64,000 bases of DNA from Ophioderma brevispina (GCA_023653785.1 JAMKCH010012638.1:20687-84686); one strand, 5' to 3'. Shown: positions 24,301 through 34,815, counted from the first letter of the stretch. Translations and numbers: made by a program. The notes: generated from the letters alone by a model not told the origin.

Positions 24301-25092
24301 ATACCCAGGACAAAGTGTCCCATACCTCGAGGACAATGTCCCATACCTTCAGGACAATGTCCCCATATCCCCAGAACAAGTCCCATACCCCAGGACAATG
24401 TCCATACCCAGGACAAATTTCCATACCCCAGGACAATGTCCATACTCCAGGACAATGTCCCCATATCCCCAGGACAATGTCCGCATATCCCCAGGAAAAA
24501 TGTCCCATACCCAAGGACAATGCCCCTCCCCGGGCAAAGGCCCATACCCAGGACAAGATCCCATACCCCGGACAATGGTCCCATACTCCAGGAGAATATC
24601 CTACCCCAGACACTTTCCCTACCCCAGAACAATGTTCCATACCTCCGGACAATGTCCCCATAACCTCCGGACAATGTCCATACCTCCAGGACGATGTCCC
24701 ATACCTCCAGGACGATGTCCCATTCCCCAGGACAGTGTCCCATACCCCTAGGACAATGTCCCCTACCTCCAGGACAATGTCCCATATCCCAGAACACTGT
24801 CCCCCATACCCAGGACAATGTCCCATACCCTACCCCAGGGCAATTTTTCTATACCTCCAGGCCAATGTCCCATGCCCCAGGACAATGTCCAGACACCCCC
24901 GCCCACCGAGGACAAAGTTCCATACTCCAGGACAATGCCATCCCCAGAACAATGTCCATACCCCAGGACAACGTCCCATACCCCAGGGACACAATGTCCC
25001 ATACTCCAGGACAATGTCCCAATACCCCAGGAACAGGTCCCATACCCAGGGACAAATCTTGTACCCAGGACAAGTCCATAACCCAGGGCAAC
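21394..25092 (+). repeat. 3.7-kb minisatellite, ~21-bp unit
   Basis: Roughly 175 tandem variants of cccatacctccaggacaatgt fill the segment, with unit lengths drifting around 19-22 bases. Because 21 bp is seven codons and the unit has no stop in several frames, long open frames appear on both strands, up to 519 codons on plus and 306 on minus. These overlap in different frames, start and stop at random unit indels, and show no domain, so they are not genes. Each unit has the odd palindrome GGACA-A-TGTCC. Units lacking the middle A give GGACATGTCC. The plus strand is strongly C-rich over G. Confidence 0.95.
22792..22823. promoter_or_regulatory. possible p53-family full site
   Basis: GGACATGTCC at 22792-22801 and again at 22814-22823, spaced by 12 bases, matches the known p53/p63/p73 response element form (two RRRCWWGYYY decamers, spacer 0-13). 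It is one of several such decamers in the minisatellite and may be a chance product of the repeat unit. Confidence 0.3.
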
Positions 25093-25299
25093 GTACTGTG
25101 TTATATCTATCACGTTCGCAGAAATCTGTAACCTGATCCCTCCAAGTTTCAGCCTGTGTGACTTAATGTCCCAGATATTGTGTTCACAAAAAGTGTCAAT
25201 GAAAATCAAGAAAATAGGCAATTTGCTAATTAATTTTGCAAATTAGGTACTAGAATGCATATATACTGTTGTAAATCGAATAAGTTTTGAGAAATGCCA

Positions 25300-25376
25300 C
25301 CAAATCCAGCAGATAGGTCCGGCCCCAATAAGTAGTGGATGATTCTTTCTACTTGAGACAGCTGTCATCAAAAAAA
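25300..25376 (+). repeat. right flanking direct repeat of the minisatellite
   Basis: Partner of 21134-21211, with the same order of shared blocks around the minisatellite. Confidence 0.6.
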
Positions 25377-25859
25377 TGTTTGTGCCGTAATCCTAGTTTA
25401 AGTGTTAAACAATGAAACTCTAAAATTAGGATTCTTGGCCGCCCTCCCTGAAGAAATACGAATTTAAAAGGGCGCCATCTATTAGTGAAATTTATTATTA
25501 TTTTATTTTAAAATATTTATTATCGTATTAATTAAGTCAGCATGAATTTTTAAATATCAGCACACATTATCATAGGTTTAATGTTAGAAAAAAAAAAAAA
25601 ATTTAAAAAAAGTTCATAAAAAATGAATTTGCGAGATAACAAAATATAAACAGAATGGCGAATTTAAAAAATTAAATTGTTGAATATCGGACTATAAATG
25701 AAAACTTCAATCTAACAAATTTTAAAGATGGCGCGCCCTGTCGGTACCCGTCGATTAATAATCCGTAGTAGTTAAGGTAGAACGAAAAGGGGGAATCAAA
25801 TGAGGGTCGGTACTTTTTAAACCTGTCAGACTATAGCTTTTCATAGCTGTCAATATGTA
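25377..25859. other. AT-rich DNA, no gene recognised
   Basis: Contains an A-run near 25590 and an imperfect hairpin (aatcctagttt near 25390 against aaaattaggatt near 25420). Nothing else is supported. Confidence 0.4.
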
Positions 25860-26015
25860 CATACGCGTTTGTCTATAAAAGCTTTGCTTCGCGATCGCCT
25901 TAATTATACTTTACTTATTATTATTCGTTTATTGGCTATATATTTAGCTTTTGTAATGCTAGGTATTGTATTTTGCTTCTGTGATGAATAAAATTTGATT
26001 GATTGATTGATTGAA
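25860..26015 (+). mobile_element. LINE 3' end with (TTGA)n tail
   Basis: A gatgaataaaatttgattga block runs into (TTGA)n at 25995-26015. This is the usual 3' terminus of CR1/L2-type LINEs in deuterostomes, where short tandem repeats replace a poly(A) tail. Only the 3' untranslated end is recognisable. Confidence 0.65.
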
Positions 26016-26329
26016 CCAAATTTTCGGTTCCTCTACTATTAGACAAACCATATTGACACCTCTTTACCACCCTTTACCATACCTTATCCCCGCTGCCCTA
26101 AAACTATTATTTTACACTACTTTGATTTTGGTAAACTTTTGATATGTTGTTCTTTAAGGGTTTTTTTTAATACAATTTTGAAGAAATGTATGGTGTTGCT
26201 ATTAATTTGGGTTAATTCACTATTTGTCGTTATTTGACCGGCCTACTGAGAAAACTCAGTTTCAAGAATAATATTATGTCAACTCAGCGAATTTAGATGG
26301 AAAGTTCATTCCATTTTAATAACTCTTTA

Positions 26330-27115
26330 TATTACAATACAATATGATTCACATAAAAATATCTTTTAGTACTATACAATTTAAAAAAGTTAATTGAGAG
26401 ATAAAATAAAATCAACATTTTAAAATGAGTATTAAGTTCCTTCAAATATCCCACAGTTTCGTCCATTGTAACATACGCATCGTGCCAGGCATTGGTTGGG
26501 GTTCCAATCTCAGCACGAGAGAGGGTGCGAACTAACCTATTTTCGAGAATTTGAAGAAATTTACTAAGTTCATTAGAGCAGCTTGAACAAACTGGAGTGT
26601 AATAGTTAACATCTGGCTTGACGAGATAATTAGCAAGCAAAATGAGTGTCACGAGGAAGGCAGTGTTTTACACGATTAATAACATGCACTACAGCTTTTT
26701 GGAAATAGTGACAGAAAACGAATTTAGGTACTCAAGTCATGACTTTAAGAAGACAAACGTCAATGTAATTGAACTGATCGACTCTTTCAACACTATCGTT
26801 TCATTACATTTGGTTGTTATGTAATCAAATTTCTCAACGTTTTGACGAGTGCTGAGCATATTACATTTATTTTCTGCACATTAAGTGCACAATAAGATTT
26901 TCATCAAACCAGTGAGCAATTTTAGTTAAGTTTGGTTAGAAATCTTGAAAGGGAATTGCTGAATTGTTAAATGTATATAGAAGTACCGAGTGAAGTGTCA
27001 TCAGCGTCTATAAATATATTTACAGTCAACACTACTTGGTAAACTACTACGAATACAAGTGGGCCAAGTATAGATCCTTGTGGAATACTAATATTTATAG
27101 ATTCGAAATCAGAGA
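26330..27115 (-). mobile_element. decayed LINE reverse transcriptase, C-terminal half
   Basis: Read on the minus strand, IPQGSILGPLVF (about 27100-27060) is RT motif 4 and NIFIDADDTSLGTS (about 27020-26980) holds the catalytic YADD-type box. LTKIAHWFDENLIV (about 26940-26895) is the following helix. The 106-codon frame 26652-26335 contains KFLQILENRLVRTLSRAE, the Q-NR-R motif that follows the RT thumb in CR1/L2-like elements. Stops between the pieces show it is dead. It lies in the opposite orientation to the LINE tail just upstream. Confidence 0.75.
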
Positions 27116-27585
27116 GTAAAAAACAATACCAGAAGTCCGTTCATTAAATAAAAACACCACCAATTGACGAGTTATGGGATTCCTAGAATTAATAGCAAAA
27201 TGTCCGGATGATATCACACCAACGCAAATACGCATGCGTATATGAATGAGTTTGAATGCTAAAATTTCGAAAATGAAGGTGAACAAGTGCTTGAAACTAG
27301 GCGAAGGTAATATTTCACATGAAAATAATGGAACAGAAATGTAGAGGAACATCAACGGAACAAAATAAGTGAGATTCCATGCCGAAATTTATGGGAAAAG
27401 GTGGAGTTTTGGGTTGTAATGTTGCCGTCTGCCGCGGTCTTCCTGATAACAATATCGCCGTTTTGGAATTTGGGACGCATGCGTGCAGCATACTTGTGTT
27501 CGTGTGATCATGTCATCTGGGCATTTCTGCTTTGAATTCTGGAAATCCGGTAAAAAGGTTAATTTAACCTACTACCATTAATACC

Positions 27586-27625
27586 ATATAGTTGAAAGTT
27601 GTTTTAACAACTTTCAACTATATAT
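27586..27625. repeat. near-perfect palindrome
   Basis: atatagttgaaagttgtt and its complement aacaactttcaactatat meet with only 2 bases between the arms. This is a strong potential hairpin or cruciform of about 18 bp per arm. Confidence 0.85.
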
Positions 27626-27954
27626 AGAGGATGACTAACATAGTAACAGTCTAAGAAAAATAAGCTAAGCAATTTTCCGACTATCATTAAATATTAAATG
27701 AGTTGAGTTATTACGATAAAATATCTTTTCAAATAAACTAAGCAAGTTTTTGACTTAAAATCTGTTACAATGTGATTTAGCAAGGTGATAAGACCCTATC
27801 ATGTGATTCTAAGGGTATGGTGCCAAACCGTGCCATCATATTGTCCATAAGCAGTGGCACTTTTCCCGATACTCAACTTGATCACCATGGTAACAGCGAT
27901 AGCTATATCTTCAACTTCAATTTGAAGTGGGTAGTTGCGCCATTATGGTTTGGA

Positions 27955-27992
27955 AATATATATATATCCGAATATATATATATATATATATG
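27955..27992. repeat. (TA)n microsatellite
   Basis: Two TA runs are interrupted by ccga. Confidence 0.9.
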
Positions 27993-28385
27993 CGAATTAA
28001 TAATATACTCATGGCGATTAAAATCGGAACGGGCATGATAGCTCATGATGCAGCAAACAAGTAATAACAAGCTTACAATTGAGCGTTCTGATGTGTTAGT
28101 ATTGTACATTCCATCCTTTACAAATCGGCATCAAAGATACCATTTTCCCAAATTCGTGTATTTCTGACAATATCTTCTGGCAAATTTGTCTAAAATTTCA
28201 TTCGAATTACGATAATTTCTGCTCCACACAGTGAAACAGGTATTCAGGTATTATCAGCGTTCTGACTGTAGTGACCATGAGCATATTAACAGTGACGTAG
28301 CCAGGTGGAGGCAGAGTCGGGAAGACTGCCCCCTCTGAAAAGAAAAATTGAAGGGAAATCGGGAAGTAAAAGACTGATATTCGTG

Positions 28386-28741
28386 TTAAATCAGCCCTTT
28401 TTCTGCGCGCCTGCATATTAAATACTTAGAAAGTGAGGGAGAGACTGATCTCTCTTTAGACTCAGATGACGCAATACTGGTACGCTCACAAATATAATAA
28501 TATAAACCAAAAATGACCAGTGCCGCTGCTTGAATACCAGCAAACAGGAAGAAGATGGAGCTGAAATTTCCGAAGTTGATGTTACCAAGATCTTGCGTGG
28601 TGAGCCACTGTATACTATGAGTAGATAAGATGGATAATATTCCGCTGCTGAGAAATGAGCCTAGTCCTGCTGACATGTGAAAGAGACCCATTATAAGACC
28701 TTGCATGGAACGTGGCGCTTGAGAGTAGGCAAACTCGAGAC
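28386..28741 (-). CDS. SLC15A4: SLC15A4-like POT transporter, exon 6 (terminal)
   Basis: The exon starts after a ctttcag acceptor and completes the split Gly codon from exon 5, giving GLEFAYSQAPRSMQGLIMG. This closely matches the conserved POT helix after the IPQY motif. Two more hydrophobic helices follow (GLGSFLSSGILSIL and SSIFFLFAGIQAAALVIFGL). A charged cytosolic tail ends at the stop in 28386-28388. It provides the last transmembrane helices of this proton-coupled oligopeptide/histidine transporter family, which in vertebrates exports histidine and di/tripeptides from endolysosomes. The exon is intact, with no internal stop. Confidence 0.85.
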
Positions 28742-29104
28742 CTGAAAGGGAACAAGAAGAGAAGTTGACTGGAGGTCATATAATCTGTATAATATGCCTA
28801 CAACGATGATCTGGTAAATTAATGACTAGTGTGGAACGGTAGTTGTCCAATAATTCGATCAACCTAGTTTGTCAACGATTAACCAGGTTAACGGGCGACC
28901 CCCCTCTCAGATTATGTCAGCCAGCACACCATGGCTGCCATGCGTCACATAGTATTCGACATTTTGGAATTTTTGGAGAAATTTGGCGTATGCGTTTGTT
29001 TTGTACTACTCTACAAATTCGCCAAATTTCAAACCTCAAAATGGCTTAATTTGTAAAATATTAATTAACTAATTATGACATATTTCCAAATCGTTAAATC
29101 GTCC

Positions 29105-29375
29105 GCATCACATAATGACGTATTTGTCGAAAAAAATATACTGCGCAGGCCCATAGCACCGTATCTTCATTTTGAAGTATTCGCCATTTCACATAGTGAC
29201 GTATTTGTGCGACATATTTTTCATTTCACGGTAGCGTTGCTATTTTGTCGTTTTCACATAGTGACGTATTTGTGCAAACGCGTCACATAACGACGTATTT
29301 GCGGTACGTATTTGTTATTTACAGGTTGGATTTGCTCGTTTGCCCTTTTCACATAGTGACGTATTTTATTCAACA
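29105..29375 (+). repeat. cluster of tcacatagtgacgtattt repeats
   Basis: Five versions of tcacatagtgacgtatttg begin at about 29106, 29189, 29253, 29283 and 29348. Spacings are about 83, 64, 30 and 65 bases, so it is a loose tandem array. Each copy carries TGACGTA or CGACGTA, similar to a CRE/ATF half site. Confidence 0.75.
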
Positions 29376-29514
29376 TATTTTTTGCATATGTGAATAAATT
29401 GGAAGTTGATTAGTTAAATATTGTGAAATTTAACTTATTTTGGCGATTTACCACTAGGTTTTAATTGAAATATATATTTTAATTAACAGTATAGAGCAAA
29501 TTAAAATCGCAAAA

Positions 29515-30165
29515 TCTTCAAAGCCGTTTTTTCTCGAAAATCGTATTTTGCAAATACGTAAGTATGTGGCGCGTGTATTAAAGCAGTCAACTAGAAAAAA
29601 TGATAGTCATTTAAATGGCCCAATTCCAAAGTTAGAGATGAAACGGATTTTTCGTTTTGATGGAGTAGTTATCATAGGATAATAATAATAATAACCAGTT
29701 TTTTATAAAGCGCGGTTGACAATTATTATTATTACGCCGCCCTCAAGAAATCGTCACAATCATTTCGCTTCATTTAGTTGGCTGCTCAAAGACATGCCTT
29801 ACAAGCGCACAAGCCTATCAGCACTTAGATTGTAATATTCCCCATAACAGCTCCCCAGATTTCACTTGGGTCGACGAGGCAATAGAGATTAAGTATCTTG
29901 CCCAGGGACACAAGCACGTTGACCACAGTGGGGCTCGAACTCGCGATTTTAACGGTCTAATGATCACGACTCTTGCACTTTTCCACTGGACCACACGTGC
30001 TCTGTGGATACTGTGTATAACACATATTCAGTATCCGGAATTTTGTTAAATTGAGGTTAGCTATTTCACACAGTGATTAGTATGTGGACAAGCATTATGA
30101 ACATGCTAAAACACGATTTGTTAGAAAATTGAGGGTGCCCTCATCTGGAAGTCTCTGAGCCAGTT
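29515..30165. mobile_element. MITE copy interrupted by a SINE
   Basis: The left part (29515-29680) and right part (30002-30165) are collinear with the inverted sequence of 57565-57926. Shared blocks include ccaattccaaagtt-gagatga, ttttgatg, ccggaatttt, agctatttcacacagtg, aaaattgaggg and catctggaa. The SINE at 29681-30001 fills the gap between them. The copy is diverged and lacks clear TIRs. Confidence 0.75.
29681..30001 (-). mobile_element. tRNA-derived SINE
   Basis: On the minus strand a tRNA-like head has an A-box (gtggtccagtgg) near 29990 and a B-box (gagttcgagcccc) at about 29931-29944. A unique body follows (cttgtgtccctgggcaagat), and a gcgctttataaa segment runs into a (TTA)n tail at 29681-29696. 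Pol III promoter boxes A and B drive SINE transcription. Loss of acceptor-stem pairing rules out a functional tRNA. It inserted into an older MITE. Confidence 0.85.
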
Positions 30166-30440
30166 TTAAACGCTTTGATGTGGGTCGGTCATGGGTGTTC
30201 CCAAAACCCATATACAACCTTGTAGGCTCGTCCGTGTTTCATTCACAAAAAAGTCAGAATTATCCTTCTTCAGATCCAACGGTTTTGGAATAAGAAAATA
30301 TTGGTAACATATAAAAACAGGACTTTATGTTGACGTATCGTCACCAGTCTCTTACATTGTTACGAGTCCTGCATAAATTAGAATACAATTTGAATACCTT
30401 CACATTAAAAGAGCTAGTCTAGACAGCAGTAGAATGTAGC

Positions 30441-31307
30441 TAGGGGTGGGCAAGGATGAACTTTTTTACAAATCTTTTGTAAAACGCACATATTCTATGG
30501 CCATGTTGGCTCCTGAAAATAAATCAGCCAAGCTTTTTCACTCAAGATAATTTTAGGTTGGTTCTGTGGAGTTAAGTTTTGTACATGAAGTCTATGGGGC
30601 TTTTCTGCTACTTTTGGAAAAACAAAAAACAAACATGATCTTCATCCTGGATTTAGCTAGAAAGTCACCAATAGGTGCTTTATAGGTTTAGGCAAATAAT
30701 TGTCAAAGAAAAAAATCGCAAAGATTAGTTTGTGAGTGAGTGAAAATTGAAGGAGTCTATTGTTGTAAGGTCAAGCCTTTGCAACCAGTTACATAACTTG
30801 ATAATACCTGTGAATGGTACTGGGGTGTTTCCGTACCAGCATGTGCATGTGTGGTACTATTATTAACATATTATAGTAGCAGGCAACTCATTGTGTGTAA
30901 AGAGGTGTATTCCTGTTTCTAGAAATATATAATATAATTTAAATCCAGTAGGTGAAAGTTGTAGCTGTGCTAATGAGTGACTACACTCCCTCTGCAAGGT
31001 AAAGATTTTTTTCTTTATTCTAGACAATCATGAACTTGGTTATTTTGGAAACCTATGGTTTTACAAAGGGAGGCAATACACCTAGTGCATGTTACGTAGT
31101 TGTCATTAATTTGTATTTGGCAAATATTGGCAAATAATTAATTTAACCTCAAAATCACATTGACTTTATGTACAAAACTTAAAATCCATGGAACCAACCC
31201 AAAAATTTATCTTCAGTGAAAAAGCATGCTAGATTCTTTTTCAGAAGCCAAAATGGCCATAGAATCTACTTGGTTTTTTTGTTTTAAGTTGTAACTTGCC
31301 CACCCCT
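30441..31307. mobile_element. hAT-type non-autonomous element with 8-bp TSD
   Basis: About 165 bases at each end are inverted copies. They share aggggtgggcaag, attctatggcca, ttggct-ctgaaaa, gctttttcactnaagata, ggttggtt and aagttttgtacat. The octamer aatgtagc flanks both sides exactly (30433-30440 and 31308-31315). TIRs of the form CAGGGGTGGGCAA with 8-bp duplications are typical of hAT transposons. The 0.5-kb interior codes for nothing recognisable. It lies in intron 5 of the transporter gene, close to exon 5. Confidence 0.9.
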
Positions 31308-31363
31308 AATGTAGCATAGTTGTATATTGTTCGTTTTCAGAATATTTATGAAAGTCTACTAAC

Positions 31364-31694
31364 CTGCAACGCTTGCAAACACCTCACTAATGCCAAGTAG
31401 TATGTACTGAGGAATTTGATAAAATATCCACATATCTGCTGCATCATAAATTGTATTTCCAGCTTGTACTTGGATACAGTAACCATCTTCTTTTATCTTT
31501 CTTAGGCGATAGATTTCTAGTATACCAGCGGCAATCATCGCTAAGACGCCAAACACCATACCGACGCCTATTCGGTGGAGATGGGAAAAGTTGTAGCCTT
31601 TTTTGTCGAGACGAGGATAGATGAAACGGTCCATGACAGGTATGAATATCAATACTACAAGAATGTCAAACAAGATCAACCATGCAACCGGTAT
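31364..31694 (-). CDS. SLC15A4: SLC15A4-like POT transporter, exon 5
   Basis: It follows a tttttaatag acceptor and opens IPVAWLILFDILVVLIFIPV, a transmembrane helix, then MDRFIYPRLDKKG in a loop. HLHRIGVGMVFGVLAMIAAG is another helix, then a linker, then WIFYQIPQYILLGISEVFAS, the highly conserved POT helix with the IPQY motif. The exon ends with one base of a Gly codon before a gttagt donor, and exon 6 supplies the other two, so phase is kept. Length is 331 bp with no internal stop. It forms part of the C-terminal six-helix bundle of this peptide/histidine transporter. Confidence 0.88.
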
Positions 31695-33142
31695 CTATTA
31701 AAAATAAGACCACCCAAAAAGATATTGTATTACAGAGCGAGTAAAAAAACCTTGACCCTGATTGTGTCCGCCTTTTTGATTTTTAAAATAGGTATAACAT
31801 GAATATGTGGTATCATCGGAAAGCGTTATCCTTTTTCTTTAATTTGTTGCAAAAATAATTCCAATCGGTTAAGTATAGGCCGAGCTACAGCCTTTTTAAT
31901 CAAATAGTCAACTCTTCCCCTATCCACGAATTCCCATTTGAATGCACGGCGGACAGCTAAGCAAATGACTTCCCCGAATGATGATAAGGGCATGTTTATG
32001 TTTATGTCAAATAAAGTGGTATCTTTAAGGTGTAAAAGCCAGTGATAATGGTAAGTTTTATTTTAAATACCCTTTTCCAAAGATGTGACATATATTGGTC
32101 TACAAATATAGACAATCTTTAACACTGAAAGGTTTTTTCACCGTATATTCTCCCTTCAAATGGTATGATTTTTTCCGTTCTCTACGGTAACTTGTTAATT
32201 ATGATATGATTGAGCCAAAAAGAGATGGTGCCATTTTTTTCGAGCGCGTGTTCACCATTTTACATGCAAATTAAGTATGACATCATAATTCATAATTGAA
32301 ATAGGACACGACTCAATTAAATCCACCGTTAAGCTTCTTTTTATCATTCTATGACACAATTTTAACAGCAATGAAAAAAATGCAGCATTCCAGCAATATT
32401 CAAAACGGCGTCCAAAATTTGCAAATTATTGACAAAGCGGCAATAATCATTAATAAGAGGGAAAAACACAAATACTTCCAAGGGCCATCAGAAACGCATA
32501 TTTTTGCTTCAGATCCAGAATGACAGCCAAAATGTCTCCAAGAGTTCCTCCAAAATGGCAAAGTTGTGCAGAAATTCTCAGTTTCACTAGATATGATCAT
32601 TGTGTGGAAGAAACCACGCAGTGCTTTTTAAGGGCATCTGAAATTCTTGTCAAGCATGTATTTAATGTCATCTTGCTTTAGTGCAAAGATGGCTTCCAAT
32701 ATGGCCGTCTTCAAATTTCATTCAAATTTACAAATTACCATCTGTATTTAGTTATTTTATCCAGCAATTATTATAAAAGTACAAACGAACGTATTAAATT
32801 ATATGACTTTGAGAACTGTCAACTCATATCTGGTATTTTCTGGTTTGTTAACATACTTATTATGAAAATTTATAGCACTATGCCTTCCGTTTAACTTCTT
32901 TAAACTTACAAAATTGTCATTTATCTGTTATCAATTGACCAACATCTTGAAGTTTAAGCATAATAACAAAAAAAAATTATCTAGTGATCAAAAACATACT
33001 TTTATAATAATTTCTGGACGACACTTTACAAAATATAATACAGACATATCGCAATTTGAAGGTTTTAAAAGATCTTAATGGACGGAAGAGTTACCTTGGG
33101 TCAACCATTGGAATTTCTCAATTGTTAGCAAAAGAGAAATAT
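31695..33142. other. intron 4 DNA, no feature recognised
   Basis: Intronic AT-rich DNA upstream of exon 5. Only short spurious frames are present. Confidence 0.5.
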
Positions 33143-33778
33143 CGTCGGCTGATGCAAGGACCAAACGTAAGGACATTTTGTCGAAAAGAGTTTTTTGGGT
33201 GCATTGAAAGAGGACGAGGTTATTGTATTCCCTAATTTTAAAAAATGTGTGAGATATGTAAGTGAATTAAAAGTTTAATAGAAAAAAAGAAGAAACATAG
33301 TGCAATGCGTTTTTCCGCTTAGTGCAAGACCAACGTAAGGGCATTACGTTGTCTGCACTTAAACATCTTTTTGCCCCTTTTCCAGTGCAAGACCAACGTA
33401 AGGCTGCAATTACGTTGGTTTTGCCAAATAAACATTTTTCTACCTTTTCAGTGTGTAAAAACCAAACGTTAAGTGCCATTTAAACGTTGGTCTTGCATTA
33501 AACATTTTTTTTCAGGCCAAACAAACGTAAGTGGCCAACTACGTTGGAGTCTTGCATTAACAAGGAAAATAAAGGGTTTCGCGTAAGTTCTTTCTTTGTA
33601 AATAATATTGAATTACGTTAGCAAGAAGAAATTATTTCTTTATATCATACAAATACTTTTCATGTAATTCCTGCTATAATTATGGACACACGCACTTATA
33701 AAGGCAATAGAAACACAAAATGTCTCCTGCAAAATAGTCAAATGCACTACGTACGTTGTTTGGTCTTGCATCAGCGAC
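33143..33778. mobile_element. foldback with tandem palindromic units
   Basis: Outer arms (33143-33170 and 33751-33778) are inverted copies of gtcgctgatgcaag-accaaacgta. Between them lie at least four tandem units at about 33321, 33384, 33451 and 33516, with a period near 66 bp. Each is itself a palindrome of the form tgcaagaccaacgtaa/ttacgttggtcttgca, followed by a T-rich spacer containing aaacatttttt. No coding sequence is present. It resembles a foldback or Helitron-like element with internal satellite repeats. The class is not known to me. Confidence 0.75.
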
Positions 33779-33900
33779 GCAACAGACTGTCCCCCCAAAA
33801 AAAACATACAATCAAAGATTTTTTTTGCCACAAACTTACGTTATCTTGACTGAAACTTTAACTGGATTATTCTTAGGAATGTTTCACGCTTTAATGAGAT

Positions 33901-33942
<42 letters not shown>

Positions 33943-34322
33943 TTCCAATATACATTCAGGTACACATACATGTACACATACAGCTAGCTCAAAACAAATA
34001 TAAGATACATGATTTATATAACACAATATCATTACTTAAAGGAACATTAAAGCATTATAGAAAAAATAGATAAAATAAATGAGGAGGGGAGGTTGATATG
34101 ACAGGCCAAATAAAAGTCAGATAAAAAGAAGAAAATACCATAACGCACGCCCGGCCGACCGAAACATTGCGTAGTATGAGAAAAAAAAATGCATTAGTAA
34201 CAACTCCCCTCCATTCAGAAAGATCTGACATGAATAAGTTACACTATGAATGGAGGTTTGAAAAATTCTATACCAACTGAAAACAATAGAAAAAAAATAC
34301 TACCCAAACAATGCCAACCACC

Positions 34323-34342
34323 CACACACACACACACACACA
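34323..34342 (+). repeat. (CA)n microsatellite
   Basis: About ten CA dinucleotides. A longer CA-rich zone follows at 34850-35010. Confidence 0.9.
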
Positions 34343-34424
34343 ACACAAAAAAACCCAAGACAAGGAATTTCACGGTTTTCGGCCTTCGCGCCCACAGATT
34401 CAAAGAATATAGCTGTGGGCCGAC

Positions 34425-34815
34425 TCCATGACCTTTGACCTCATCAACATAATGAGGGATACCAGGGGTGCACCTATGACACAAGTTGGTTAGAACTTGA
34501 ACTTCAAGTTTCATGAGGTCAAGTTTACATTTTTTTTGCTATTTTAGAAGTGGACCTCACATGACCTTTGGCCTTCAAAAACACATAAGGGGTCCCACGG
34601 TGCACCTATGACAGAAGTTGGCTCCAATTCCACATCAAGTTTGTCAATTGAGGTCAATTGTAAATGTTTTTTTTCCTATTTTGAGTTGAGTTGACCTCAC
34701 ATGACCTTAACCTTCAGCAATGACCTTGACATCATCAACATGGAGGGACCATGCTGCACCTATGAAAGAAATTTGGTTCCAATTGAACTTCAAACTTTTC
34801 AATTGAGGTTTCGAT
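34425..34815 (+). repeat. three diverged tandem units with TGACCTT
   Basis: Units beginning at about 34425, 34556 and 34696 each carry catgacctt, then a ggtgcacctatgac or gctgcacctatga block, then an aacttcaa/tcaagtttg block. The period is about 130-140 bp. They lie within the 3' region of the LINE. Confidence 0.7.
34429..34441 (-). promoter_or_regulatory. perfect DR1 nuclear-receptor half-site pair
   Basis: TGACCTTTGACCT reads AGGTCAAAGGTCA on the minus strand, the consensus DR1 bound by RXR heterodimers, HNF4 and PPAR-type receptors. It belongs to the repeat unit and no regulated promoter is seen nearby, so function is uncertain. Confidence 0.35.

Larger units (their letters stand above)
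27116..28385. other. 3' flank of the transporter gene
   Basis: No exon is recognised. It may contain the 3' UTR of the SLC15A4-like gene. No clear AATAAA-type signal was fixed. It includes a palindrome and a TA microsatellite, listed separately. Confidence 0.4.
28742..31363 (-). other. intron 5 of the transporter gene
   Basis: Bounded by a gttagt donor and ctttcag acceptor on the minus strand. It is largely built of repeats: a tgacgtat array, a transposon split by a SINE, and a hAT-type MITE, each listed separately. Confidence 0.75.

Noticed and set aside
21338..25221. Long open frames of 200-519 codons on both strands, rich in Pro/Tyr/Gly/Trp repeats
   Set aside because: They are products of a 21-bp tandem repeat with no stop in several phases. 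Frames overlap, break at unit indels and carry no domain.
33240..33580. CRISPR-like array (repeats about 66 bp apart)
   Set aside because: Units are diverged palindromes with shared T-rich spacers in animal DNA, inside larger inverted arms. There are no unique spacers and no cas genes.
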